Source: Desulfobotulus mexicanus
GTDB lineage: Bacteria; Desulfobacterota; Desulfobacteria; Desulfobacterales; ASO4-4
Length of the DNA stretch: 64,000 bases
Assembly: GCF_006175995.1 (NCBI RefSeq)
Contig: NZ_VDMB01000009.1
Span: forward strand, 62,001 to 126,000
Direction of reading: 5' to 3'
A program made the translations under genes and the position numbers. This document shows positions 35,654 through 44,893 of the stretch, piece after piece (the stretch's first letter is position 1; every line of letters begins with the position of its first letter). Below the pieces are notes generated by a model. That model had not been told where the DNA came from. It saw nothing but the letters and a program-made list of their open reading frames with translations, and made no database searches.

Positions 35654-38454
35654 TCTTGTTTTCCCCCTGTTTCAGAAGATAAGGCTTCTTTTTGCAGGTA
35701 GTGATCGTACAGGGAAAACAGGAATGCCACACGTTTTGCCTCGTTTGGAAAATTTTTGACCCCATAACAGGCATCCACCGCTTTATCCAAAGCCTGATGT
35801 GCCTTGCTCAGGACGGATGGCATGGTGAGGGGGTCATAGAGATCCGCAAGGGTGGAATCCGGGAATGTCTTACGGGCATCAAGGACTTTCTGGCTGGCTG
35901 TACTGACAGTCTGCTTTTGTTTTTCTGTGGGACTCTCCGGCCATGGGAAGTTATTATAAACAACCTTTATTGAATATTGAAAATCACTTTTTAGCCGACC
36001 AGTCACCGCACGAACCCATGCCATATGCATGCATGAATGAATTATGCCAAATTCATATAAAGATGCATTAGGCAAAAGTCTAAGTTTATTGCTTGCTAGA
36101 GTGTCGGACATTTCAAAACCAATAGGAATATAAAAACGGCGCTCCGATGATACCTCCGGAATAATAAGGTATTCCCCATCCGGCATGTTTTCGACATGAA
36201 ACCGGGTTGGCGTTTCAGCAAGTTTCTGGGTCGGTTTGCTTTTACTGTTCTTACGGAGTTCCCGCACCGCTTCGATACGCTTCAGGCACTCGGGCATCTT
36301 TCGCAGCTCTTTGGGCGGGCAATCGCCGAGCCAGAGACAGTAGCGATGGTAGCCATTCAGAAATTCATGCGCTCCGAGCCAGCGTCTGAAGTATGGGGCG
36401 GCTTTTGGCTCCACGGCCAGAAAGGATGCCTTTTCCTCTTCTGTAAACAGGTAATGACCACCGTCAATGGGTTTGTTTCCGATACCGATCTGGGGAACCG
36501 GGCACAGCGGATTTTTTCGGTTCTGCACCACCACATCCGGCGCATCCACCAGATAGGGGTTGATGTTTTTTACTTGAATAGATTCCGGTTCGCCCTTGAT
36601 ATTTTCATATTCAAAAATCTGTTTGCTGGGCAGATCACCATGGGTAAATCCCACAATGACACAGTGTACGGCAGCTTTGCCTCTGGCCTCATTACTCCAC
36701 TGGAATGTCCGGTGGACGAAAAAAATCTTCATTCCCTGATCCAGCATCCAGCTCCAAAGAACTCCGACCTGTTCCCCCTGACAGATGGAATTGGTGGATA
36801 CAAAGGCACATTTCACGGGAGTTTTTTTCATTCCTCTGGCCGCTTTCACATACCATGCAGCAACATAATCCAGTAAGCCGCTGTTTTTAATGCCTTTGAA
36901 TACAAGGGAGACATCCTTTTTCTGGCTGGCATCCATGTATTTTGCTCCCACAAAGGGCGGATTGCCCAGAATACAATCCACCTTTGGCCACTCAAGCGTC
37001 AGTGCGTTCCCGTGCTGGATGGCCGCAGACTTCACAAGCGGAAGGCGGGTAAAGGTTCTCCCGAACAGGCTGGAAACTTCTCGGTTCATCAGGTGATCCA
37101 TGAGCCACATGGCCACCTGGGCCACCTGAGCAGGGAACTCTTCCAGCTCGATGCCATAGAACTGATCCACATTCACTTTGATGATGGGGCCGATATCGAG
37201 AACAAGCTGGCGGTGCCCCTGCCGGTTTTTCGGATACAGGAGATCCAGCACCTTCATCTCCAGACGACGGAGTTCGCGGTAAGCAATGATGAGAAAATTT
37301 CCGCAGCCACATGCCGGGTCTAAAAACCGCAGGGAGGCCAGCCTGTCGTGGAACTTCTCCAGTTTCGCCCTGTTGCTTCCGCAGGCTTCCAGCCCTGCAT
37401 AGAGTTCATCAAGGAACAATGGGCGGATCAGTTTGAGAATATTGTTTTCAGAGGTGTAATGCGCTCCAAGATTCCTGCGTTTTCCGTCCTGATCTTCTTC
37501 CATGACGGTCTGGAACAGCGATCCGAAAATTGCTGGGGAAATGGCACTCCAGTCTTCCCCGGAACATGAAAGGAGGATGTCTCGGATTTTTGCGTTGGCA
37601 TAAACCGTTGAAATGGTTTCTTCAAACAGTTTTCCATTGATGTAGGGAAAACCGGCAAGATAATCCGGCAAATTTTTAAGCCGTTTGTTTTCCGGTTTGT
37701 TGAGGGTATCGAAAAAGGCGGCCAGCTCGCTGAATAAATTGCTTCCGTCGGGATGTGTTCGTTTCTGAATCAGGGTTTGAAAGGCATGAAACTCAAAGAT
37801 ACCGGTATCATCTGCAAACAGGCAGAAGAGCAGGCGAACCAGCAGTACTTCAAGATCATGGCCTCCGTAGCCGCTTTCCTTGAGTTCATCGTGCAGGCTT
37901 CCCATCAGTTCCGCAGCACGGATATCCACCAGTTTTTCAGGTTCTGCATATTCTGATTCATGGTCGATGAGAAAGCCGAAAGCTTTCACATATTTTGGCA
38001 GGTCTTCAAGAGAAAATTCCAGATCATTGGCTTTGTCCAGCAGGTCATGGAGGTGAAAATGGGCAAAATCACATGTGAGGATATAGCGGGGACGCTCTTC
38101 CTGAGCCAGCCCCTGATGGTAATCCAGTGCCTGAAGCAATGCCAGATCAAGATCCTTGCCTGCGGACTTGAACTCTATGACCAGTTTTCCGGGCAGAAAA
38201 TAGTCAATGAAACCGTATTTATTTCCTAATTTTCCGACCTGACGCTCATAATTTCCAGCCTGTATGGGGTCTATTCCATAAAGATCAACAAGAAAATCCC
38301 GGATGAAAACCTTGCTGTCTGCCTGCTCACGGGTAGAATTTCTGTATTTCAGGACAAACTGCTCCGCCTGTTTCTGTATATGGCTCCAGGTGGGAGCAAT
38401 GGTTTTCAAGGTATCATTTTTTACAGAAGGTTTTCTGGCCATTCCTGTTCCCAT
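35650..38454 (-). CDS. MmeI-like (Type IIL) restriction endonuclease-methyltransferase fusion
   Basis: A 934-residue single-chain restriction-modification enzyme. The N-terminal nuclease motif is D84-X9-E94-x-K96 (IDYFLPGKLVIEFK), as in MmeI. A helical spacer follows, then the adenine methylase with DPACGCG at 379-385 and NPPF at 498-501, and a C-terminal target-recognition region. Enzymes of this class modify one strand and cut about 20 bases away. The start is open: ATG here, or four codons later with GGGA six bases upstream. It overlaps the AlbA_2 gene. It is followed upstream by a DUF262 protein 126 bases away on the same strand. Confidence 0.92.
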   Translation of the reverse strand: MGTGMARKPSVKNDTLKTIAPTWSHIQKQAEQFVLKYRNSTREQADSKVFIRDFLVDLYGIDPIQAGNYERQVGKLGNKYGFIDYFLPGKLVIEFKSAGKDLDLALLQALDYHQGLAQEERPRYILTCDFAHFHLHDLLDKANDLEFSLEDLPKYVKAFGFLIDHESEYAEPEKLVDIRAAELMGSLHDELKESGYGGHDLEVLLVRLLFCLFADDTGIFEFHAFQTLIQKRTHPDGSNLFSELAAFFDTLNKPENKRLKNLPDYLAGFPYINGKLFEETISTVYANAKIRDILLSCSGEDWSAISPAIFGSLFQTVMEEDQDGKRRNLGAHYTSENNILKLIRPLFLDELYAGLEACGSNRAKLEKFHDRLASLRFLDPACGCGNFLIIAYRELRRLEMKVLDLLYPKNRQGHRQLVLDIGPIIKVNVDQFYGIELEEFPAQVAQVAMWLMDHLMNREVSSLFGRTFTRLPLVKSAAIQHGNALTLEWPKVDCILGNPPFVGAKYMDASQKKDVSLVFKGIKNSGLLDYVAAWYVKAARGMKKTPVKCAFVSTNSICQGEQVGVLWSWMLDQGMKIFFVHRTFQWSNEARGKAAVHCVIVGFTHGDLPSKQIFEYENIKGEPESIQVKNINPYLVDAPDVVVQNRKNPLCPVPQIGIGNKPIDGGHYLFTEEEKASFLAVEPKAAPYFRRWLGAHEFLNGYHRYCLWLGDCPPKELRKMPECLKRIEAVRELRKNSKSKPTQKLAETPTRFHVENMPDGEYLIIPEVSSERRFYIPIGFEMSDTLASNKLRLLPNASLYEFGIIHSCMHMAWVRAVTGRLKSDFQYSIKVVYNNFPWPESPTEKQKQTVSTASQKVLDARKTFPDSTLADLYDPLTMPSVLSKAHQALDKAVDACYGVKNFPNEAKRVAFLFSLYDHYLQKEALSSETGGKQE

Positions 38455-38580
38455 TTCTGTTGCAGGTTATTTTTAAAGTCTTTCGTAACAAATCCAGCAG
38501 ATCGTTTTTTGATTTTATCCTCATTCCTGCTCTGCATGGGGATACAGGGCCGCTTTTTTCCGTATGGCATCGCTAGGCAC

Positions 38581-40302
38581 TTACCCTCCGAATTCAATTT
38601 TCCAAATGCCAGCAGCAAGATTTGCCAGCTGTTTTTGTCTGGCTTCTATTTTTGTCTCATCCCAGGTCTCATAATGTTCTGAAACTGCTCTGGTAATTTG
38701 AAAGGTACTCTGCTGAAAAACCTGTCGTTTCGTGGAATAGTCTGCATTGCCCAGATCCCGGTTTCGGCTGGTTTCAAGGGGAGTCATGTTTCCGATTCTG
38801 TAGATCAGGCGATCCTGTTTGGATTCCTCGATGTATGACCAGTCTTCGGAAGGATGCTCAGGAAGAATATGCTCCAGGTTGTATGTGGCACTTTCAAAAT
38901 CAAAATCCTGCCCAGAGCGCTGTTTCTCTATTTCGAAGAGGATATAACGCACCACTTTTTTGTTTCGACTGTTTGTTGTGCGCAGTTCTTTATCAGCAAA
39001 AGCGACCTTGAACCGGGTGTCATCGGGATACACGTTCCGGAGTGCGGAAATCACTTCAGATGGCCGGGTGCAGCTACCAGAAGAGACTCTCCAGGCAATC
39101 TCGTTGTACAGGCGTTCCTGCTCATGGGTCTGAAGGTTGCATATCACATTATAACGAAAGGAAACGATCGCCACAGCCTTCATAATGCGGGTGAAGTCTG
39201 CTCTGTCAGTCTCATGGAATCTGGTATGACATGACAAGAGCATGGCCAGCGGCTGGCGTACATTAAACATAATCAACTGCGCAAGTGCGACCTTTTCGTC
39301 GCTCTTCCAGGAAGGATCCTGGGGGTCACGGAGTGCGGCATAGACAGCTGCTGAATGATCCAGATCCCGCAACAATTCAAAGGCCGAATCCCGTGTAGCG
39401 ATCCGTCTTCGAATTGTTTTGAATAAATCGGATTTGCGGACAAGCCTGTTGCGGCTGTTCCAGAATATCCGCAGGAATTCTGGAAAACTCTCGCTCCCCA
39501 AAAGACCAACGATGCGTTCCCATCGTTCCTCTAAGGCCTTCAGCTCTGTTTCATGGGTATCCTGTGAACTGATAACAGAAAAAAGATAATTTTTTAACAA
39601 ATCCGTTGCTGAAAGCCTTACCCCCCTGGCATTGAGGGTCTCAAATACCTTGAACGCATTTAACTCGTCAGTTACCGTGATGACGGTAAAGAATAGCTTA
39701 TCTACAAGGGATTCAATGAAAGCCGCAAGTTCCTTACCACTGTTTACTGTTGCTCCAGTGCGTGATCTGACCTTGTCTTTAAACCAGTTAAAGGCCTTGC
39801 GTAACTGATGTTCAGAGGCATTAAGGCCCCGCTGGGGGATCTTTTCAATAGGAACCAGATAGGTTTGATAGAAACGGTTATTATGACGGTTCAGCTCCAG
39901 TTTGGAGCGGGGTACCAGGCTTACGGGATCAAGGTAGCCGATGTAGCTGTTTTGCAGCTGCTCCTTGCGCCTGGCATTGTTTTCTGCATCCAGGTTGCTG
40001 CGGATAAGATCTTGCATATGTCCCAGACAGGTAAGAATCATGATGCTGAGTGTGGTCAGTCGCTGCTGACCGTCAATAATGTCAAACCGCTTATTATCGG
40101 AGGACTGAAGAACAAGGTAGCCCATGTAGTGAGCGGGTTCTCCATCGTTTTCAAAAAGCCCTAGGATGTCCTGCCAGAGATCATCCCATTCATCATCGCC
40201 CCAGGAGTAATCCCTCTGAAAGGGTGGAACGCGGTAACTCAGGCCATTTCCAAGCAACTGGCGGAAAGTAGCGTTTGTGGTATTGAAATTCATTGTTGCC
40301 AT
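38581..40302 (-). CDS. DUF262/DUF1524 protein, GmrSD-like Type IV restriction protein
   Basis: 573 residues. The N-terminal DUF262 domain has VPPFQRDYSWGDDEWDDLW and FDIIDGQQRLTTL, and the C-terminal DUF1524/HNH-like domain has YNLEHILPEHPSEDW and IGNMTPLETSRN. Fused GmrS-GmrD-type enzymes use nucleotide hydrolysis to cut modified phage DNA. The His of EHILP and the Asn of GNMTPL are the expected nuclease residues. GGAGG lies seven bases before the ATG. It is the first gene of the defence block. Confidence 0.9.
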   Translation of the reverse strand: MATMNFNTTNATFRQLLGNGLSYRVPPFQRDYSWGDDEWDDLWQDILGLFENDGEPAHYMGYLVLQSSDNKRFDIIDGQQRLTTLSIMILTCLGHMQDLIRSNLDAENNARRKEQLQNSYIGYLDPVSLVPRSKLELNRHNNRFYQTYLVPIEKIPQRGLNASEHQLRKAFNWFKDKVRSRTGATVNSGKELAAFIESLVDKLFFTVITVTDELNAFKVFETLNARGVRLSATDLLKNYLFSVISSQDTHETELKALEERWERIVGLLGSESFPEFLRIFWNSRNRLVRKSDLFKTIRRRIATRDSAFELLRDLDHSAAVYAALRDPQDPSWKSDEKVALAQLIMFNVRQPLAMLLSCHTRFHETDRADFTRIMKAVAIVSFRYNVICNLQTHEQERLYNEIAWRVSSGSCTRPSEVISALRNVYPDDTRFKVAFADKELRTTNSRNKKVVRYILFEIEKQRSGQDFDFESATYNLEHILPEHPSEDWSYIEESKQDRLIYRIGNMTPLETSRNRDLGNADYSTKRQVFQQSTFQITRAVSEHYETWDETKIEARQKQLANLAAGIWKIEFGG

Positions 40303-40355
40303 TTTCAATCCTCCGTCGATTCAAGGCCGATGATTTTCTTCAAAACCGCATCGTG

Positions 40356-40742
40356 TTAGTCCCGGCCCGGTTCCAGCCCTGCTTTGCGAAGACCCTCAAG
40401 ATACCCATCTCTGGAGCGTTCGGCAAATTCTGTCTCACTGTAGAGTACCATGCGGATGCGGAAGGGCACGGTCTTTTTTTCCACCGCCTGTTCCGAAGCC
40501 TGCGGGCCTGGCTGCTGTTTTTCAGACATTTCCTGAAGCTTTTCCGTCATTTTCCATTTGGGGTAGCGGTTAAGAACTTCTTTGTTGATGTCGAGAAGCT
40601 GTGGAACAACGTTGTCGATGCGGAAGGAGGCGGTAGAGCGGCGCTGGGCGAGATCCGAGGCTAAGAGGAGAAGGGAAGCCGTGATGATGAGCAAAGAGAT
40701 GAGCAAAGAGATGAGCCAGAGGGGTTTGAGGGTCTCTTTCAT
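40356..40742 (-). pseudogene. Truncated ABC transporter substrate-binding protein gene
   Basis: 128 residues: an N-terminal membrane anchor (LWLISLLISLLIITASLLLLAS), a variable region, and then FRIRMVLYSETEFAERSRDGYLEGLRKAGLEPGRD, which is the first strand-helix unit of COG2984-type binding proteins (normally about 300 residues more). The frame ends abruptly right after this, 54 bases before the DUF262 gene. Together with the orphan COG1101 ATPase on the far side, this indicates that a transporter operon was broken by the defence block. Confidence 0.7.
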
Positions 40743-41323
40743 TGGTGGCCTGTCGAGTTCTTTGTGTGCTCGTTTATAAGGTTTTTAGCGATTATTGTTT
40801 CCACCAGTCCATATCTGTCGAAAATATGGCTTGGTCAGGTAATCCAGAACAAATTTCTTCTTTAAGCCATATTTGTAATGCCAAAAAGTACTTTTAACAT
40901 TAAGGTTTCTGGTAAAAAAATAAGATCGTAGTTCACTTTCAAGATGAATATGATAAAAAAATTACTATCACCCGATTTTCAGGATTTTCCATTTATTAAG
41001 AGTTTGATTTAAACTATTAATTTTACAGCGGCCTTGCCTTTGTTATCAGTATTTTTTCCTGCTATAAAAATTACTAAGTTAAAAAAAATGGAGCATCAAA
41101 TATTATGTGTTGGATTGCTGTTTGTAAATGAAAAAAAGCTGAGTGTTTTTTTGTCGCCATATTTGTTGGCACTTAAGGATTTTCCTGGCAGTAAATATGG
41201 TATTCTTATATTATTCCTGAATTCCCGAGCTATTGTAACGAGGTCGGTGGGCTACCAATCATTTTAACGCTGGCCAGAGTATCAAAAATGGCAAATCGCA
41301 ATATAAAAAAATGGAGGCCAGAT
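40743..41323. other. AT-rich intergenic region with an 11-bp inverted repeat
   Basis: About 580 bases, markedly AT-richer than its surroundings. AAATATGGCTT (40822-40832) and AAGCCATATTT (40864-40874) form a perfect inverted repeat 31 bases apart and might be an operator or transcript hairpin. A 77-codon frame at 41034 has no start signal or known relatives and is not called. Promoters for the flanking divergent genes must lie here. Confidence 0.5.
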
Positions 41324-44300
41324 ATGCAAGGAAAAATGGAGATGAAGAATTGTCTAAGGATTTTAGTCGTTTTGATGCTGTGCGTCTGCTTTTTGTTTCC
41401 ATCCATTGTCTGGGCAGAGAGTAAGAGGCTTATTGTGGAACTGGAAGATGCACCCCTTGCCAGATGGGGCAGTCAGAATCCAGGTCTGATGTCCAAGGGC
41501 CGCCTTAATTTTGAGCAGGCAGAAACCCGAAATTATCTTTCTGCCATTGAAGCACGGCAGGACAAGGTTCTCAGCAGTATGAGAAGGACTGTATCCGGCT
41601 TGAGGATGGCTACTTTTCGGGATGAGGAAAACCGTATGCGGGAACACAGGTACAGTGTTCTTTTTAACGGTTTTACCGTTGAAAGCAATGGGGAAGATGC
41701 TGACAGCCTTATGGAAAGGCTGAAAAAAGTACCGGGCGTTAAAGCCGTATATCCTGTAAGAACTTACGAGCTTTCCATGTATAAAAGTCTTGATCTTATT
41801 AATGCTCCTGCCCTCTGGGAAGATCCCTTAATCGGAGGCAGGTTGAAGGCGGGCAAGGGTATCAGGGTTGCCAGCATGGATACTGGTGTTCACAGGGATG
41901 CTCCCATGTTTGATCCCACTGGTTTTTCCTATCCTGCAGATTATCCGGATGGCGGCCTGGGCTTAAAAGCCAACAATAATGGAAAAATTATTGCTTCAAG
42001 GGTTTATTACCGGCCGGGAGATCCTCCGGCTGCCGGGGATATGGATCCATGGCCTGGGCCTGAGGGGGATTCCCATGGTGTGCATACGGCAGGGACTGCT
42101 GTTGGAAATCCTGTTCAGGCTGATGTCCTTGGCGACAGTTTTAAAATCAGCGGGGTGGCACCAGGGGCCTGGGTTATGAGTTATAAGGTTTTCTATCAGA
42201 GCATGGAGGGGCTCAGTACCTTCGAAAATCCCGAAGGCATAGCCGCACTGGAGGATATGGTTAAGGACGGGGCAGATGTGGTGAACTGTTCCTGGGGTGA
42301 TGGGCCTTTCAGCACAGGCGGTGACTATGATCCTTTGGATACGGCTTTGCTGAACGCCTGGCGGGCCGGACTTTTTGTGGTCATGTCCGCTGGAAACAGC
42401 GGGCCTTATAAGGGAACCACAGATCATCCTTCTGAAGAATATATAAGTGTTGCGGCCAGTACCACCGGTGGCAGTATTGCCGGCGGAAGCCTTTCCATAG
42501 CCGGGCCTTCACCTGTTCCGGAAGAATACCTGAAGCTGGAGGCTGGCATTTCTGATTATGGGAATGTTCCCTCTCTGGGTTCCAGCAGCAGGTATTTTTT
42601 CAAGACAGCAGCAAGTGTGGCACCGGATAATGTGAATGCCTGCGAACCCTTTGAAGGAAGGCCCTTTGAGGGGCTGGCAACGGTTGTAAAAAGGGGAGGA
42701 TGCAATTTTGATGACAAAGTTCTGAATGCTTACAGGGCTGGTGCTGATTTTGTGGTGATCTATAACAATAAAGGCGACGATATCTTTGATCTTAGTTGTT
42801 ATATGGAAGACTGTGATGAAATAGCTGCCTTTGCTGTTTTTACGGGTGAGTCCCATGGAAAGAGTCTTGAAAGATGGTATGACCTTCATAATGAGCAATC
42901 TGAACTGATTTTCAATTTTACACCCTTTCAGCTGGGTAACAGTCCCGATGAAGTTGCTGATTTCAGCAGTCGCGGACCCGGAGTAGGGTATACGCTGAAA
43001 CCGGATATCATGGCTCCGGGTGTGAATATTCTTTCTCAGGGATATGGGCCCCTTGCAGCGGGTGAAGAAAAGCACCTTGGTTTTGGTCAGAATTCCGGAA
43101 CATCCATGGCAGCTCCCCATATTGCCGGAGCAGCAGCTGTTTTAAAGCAGCGCCATCCTTTATGGTCCAATAAGGATATAAAATCTTCTTTGATGTCCAC
43201 GGCAAAATTTATGGATATCTATACACATGATGGAAACCCTGCCCAGCCCCTGGACATGGGAGCTGGCAGGGTTGATCTGACTAAGGCTTTGGATCCAGGT
43301 GTCATTCTGGATCCCCCCTCCCTTGGTTTCGGGATTGTTGAGAATAAAGGGGAAAAAACATTATCCCTTAGTCTGAGAAGTATTCTGCCCGAAGAAAAAA
43401 CCTATCATGTAAGTACTATTTATACTGGTGATGGCTTTGATGCCATCCGTCCTCTGGATGATTTTCATGTGGAGCCTTTATCTGTGACACTGCCAGCCTT
43501 TGGCAGGGCTTCCATAAATGTGCGTTTTAAAGGACAAGGCTATGTTGGTGATCATCAGGGCTATGTTCTTTTGGAAAGTGATACGCACCGGGTTCATTTT
43601 CCAGTCTGGGCCAGGGTTCAGGAAGCCAGGGGGAGTGGAAAAAAAGTTCTTCTTCTGGATATGGATGGCAGTTCCTTCGATGAAAATTTTGAAGATTACA
43701 GAGGCTATTATATAAATGCTCTCAATGCCCTTGAGAAAACCTATGATGTGCTTGATATTAATCCTGATTCAGAAAATATGCAGCTTCCTGAGGCAGCCAT
43801 ACTGGCAGCCTATGAAGCGGTTATGCTTTTCTCCGGGGACAACAATAAAGAAACCCTTGTGGGGGGAGATCTGGACCGTCTTATGGAGTATGTCAATGAT
43901 GGCGGTTTTGTGATTTCCATGGGACAGAATATGTTTTCTTCTGTTCTGAATGATTCTTCCTCTTTATACTCAAGATTTAAAGTGACTGTTATTTCTGAAA
44001 GTATTACGGAGGGCAATCTTCCGGATCTTCCTGTGATTGCTTCTGAAAATGTTCCTCCTGCATTCAGGGGTATTTTTCTGGATCTGAAGGATGGCGGAGA
44101 CGGAGCAGCCAATCAGAGGAATATGGATGAGTTCAGCGAAGGTATTTTACGATATCCCGGCAGAACTTCAGCAGGGAATGGATATCTGATGCAGGTTTCA
44201 AAGGATATGCTGACCCTTGAAAAACCAGCTGTTATTCATCCGGGGATTCTGGTGGCATCTGCCTTGGGGCTTGAGGGAATAAATAATGATACCGGTGCTA

Positions 44301-44710
44301 TGTCAAGGGAGATATTTTTACGTGGAATATTCAACTGGGCCTTTGATACAAGGGATATTACCATAAAAGATATTTCAGCAGACTATGAAAATCATATGGA
44401 AATGAGTCGTTTTGAGGTTGAGTATTCTTCTGATACGGAAGGTGTTGAACCTGTATCTTTCCGTTGGGATATGGGAGATGAAAGTGATTTTCAGGGGCCT
44501 TATGAGTCACCCATGATTGGTTTCGTTTATGAAAAATGTGGTCCCTATACCCTTCGTGCTGAAGTTGTGAACAGTTTTGGTAATCATACCATCGGCAGTC
44601 TGGATGTGAATATTACCCGTTGCCTTGATAAGGAAGAACAACCCGTTCCCAAACCATCTTCCGGCTCTTCTTCCGGTTGTTTTATCCGTGAACTGGTTTC
44701 AGGTTTTTGA
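41324..44710 (+). CDS. Large secreted subtilisin-like serine protease (S8) with PA and PKD-like domains
   Basis: 1128 residues. A signal peptide (LRILVVLMLCVCFLFPSIVWAES) and propeptide lead to an S8 domain with D186 (MDTGVH), H251 (DSHGVHTAG) and S594 (GTSMAAPH). A PA-type insert lies between about 425 and 535. Long beta-rich regions follow, including FGIVENKGEKTLSLSL (fibronectin-like), a DLDRLMEYVNDGGFVI segment, and a final PKD-like domain (RWDMGDES; YTLRAEVVN). The end SSGSSSGCFIRELVSGF resembles a Gly/Ser-Cys sorting or anchoring tail. The ATG with GGAGG six bases upstream is used. It is probably exported and acts on external protein. Confidence 0.92.
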   Translation: MQGKMEMKNCLRILVVLMLCVCFLFPSIVWAESKRLIVELEDAPLARWGSQNPGLMSKGRLNFEQAETRNYLSAIEARQDKVLSSMRRTVSGLRMATFRDEENRMREHRYSVLFNGFTVESNGEDADSLMERLKKVPGVKAVYPVRTYELSMYKSLDLINAPALWEDPLIGGRLKAGKGIRVASMDTGVHRDAPMFDPTGFSYPADYPDGGLGLKANNNGKIIASRVYYRPGDPPAAGDMDPWPGPEGDSHGVHTAGTAVGNPVQADVLGDSFKISGVAPGAWVMSYKVFYQSMEGLSTFENPEGIAALEDMVKDGADVVNCSWGDGPFSTGGDYDPLDTALLNAWRAGLFVVMSAGNSGPYKGTTDHPSEEYISVAASTTGGSIAGGSLSIAGPSPVPEEYLKLEAGISDYGNVPSLGSSSRYFFKTAASVAPDNVNACEPFEGRPFEGLATVVKRGGCNFDDKVLNAYRAGADFVVIYNNKGDDIFDLSCYMEDCDEIAAFAVFTGESHGKSLERWYDLHNEQSELIFNFTPFQLGNSPDEVADFSSRGPGVGYTLKPDIMAPGVNILSQGYGPLAAGEEKHLGFGQNSGTSMAAPHIAGAAAVLKQRHPLWSNKDIKSSLMSTAKFMDIYTHDGNPAQPLDMGAGRVDLTKALDPGVILDPPSLGFGIVENKGEKTLSLSLRSILPEEKTYHVSTIYTGDGFDAIRPLDDFHVEPLSVTLPAFGRASINVRFKGQGYVGDHQGYVLLESDTHRVHFPVWARVQEARGSGKKVLLLDMDGSSFDENFEDYRGYYINALNALEKTYDVLDINPDSENMQLPEAAILAAYEAVMLFSGDNNKETLVGGDLDRLMEYVNDGGFVISMGQNMFSSVLNDSSSLYSRFKVTVISESITEGNLPDLPVIASENVPPAFRGIFLDLKDGGDGAANQRNMDEFSEGILRYPGRTSAGNGYLMQVSKDMLTLEKPAVIHPGILVASALGLEGINNDTGAMSREIFLRGIFNWAFDTRDITIKDISADYENHMEMSRFEVEYSSDTEGVEPVSFRWDMGDESDFQGPYESPMIGFVYEKCGPYTLRAEVVNSFGNHTIGSLDVNITRCLDKEEQPVPKPSSGSSSGCFIRELVSGF

Positions 44711-44863
44711 TATTTTTGTTGAATAACTTTTTTGATTACTTACCATGACTCAGCCATATCTTGCTGGTCAGCTTGTTGCCAGACAGATGGTACGAGCGGA
44801 TATTTAATGAGGGCAGGCGCAAGCTCTATCCTTGGGAATGGTTTTTACGACTCTTGTTTTGTA

Positions 44864-44893
44864 GGGGCACCCGTAAAGGTGCCCCAGTTTTTT
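44864..44893 (+). terminator. Rho-independent terminator of the subtilase gene
   Basis: GGGGCACC and GGTGCCCC pair perfectly around CGTAAA and lead, after AG, into TTTTTT. The T-run overlaps the stop codon of the convergent regulator gene. Confidence 0.88.

Noticed and set aside
38421-38570. 49-codon frame between the MmeI-like and DUF262 genes
   Set aside because: GGAGGG is about twelve bases away and the frame overlaps the MmeI-like start; no conserved feature seen. Could be revisited with homologues.
41034-41267. 77-codon frame in the AT-rich gap before the subtilase
   Set aside because: No start signal and no recognisable motif.
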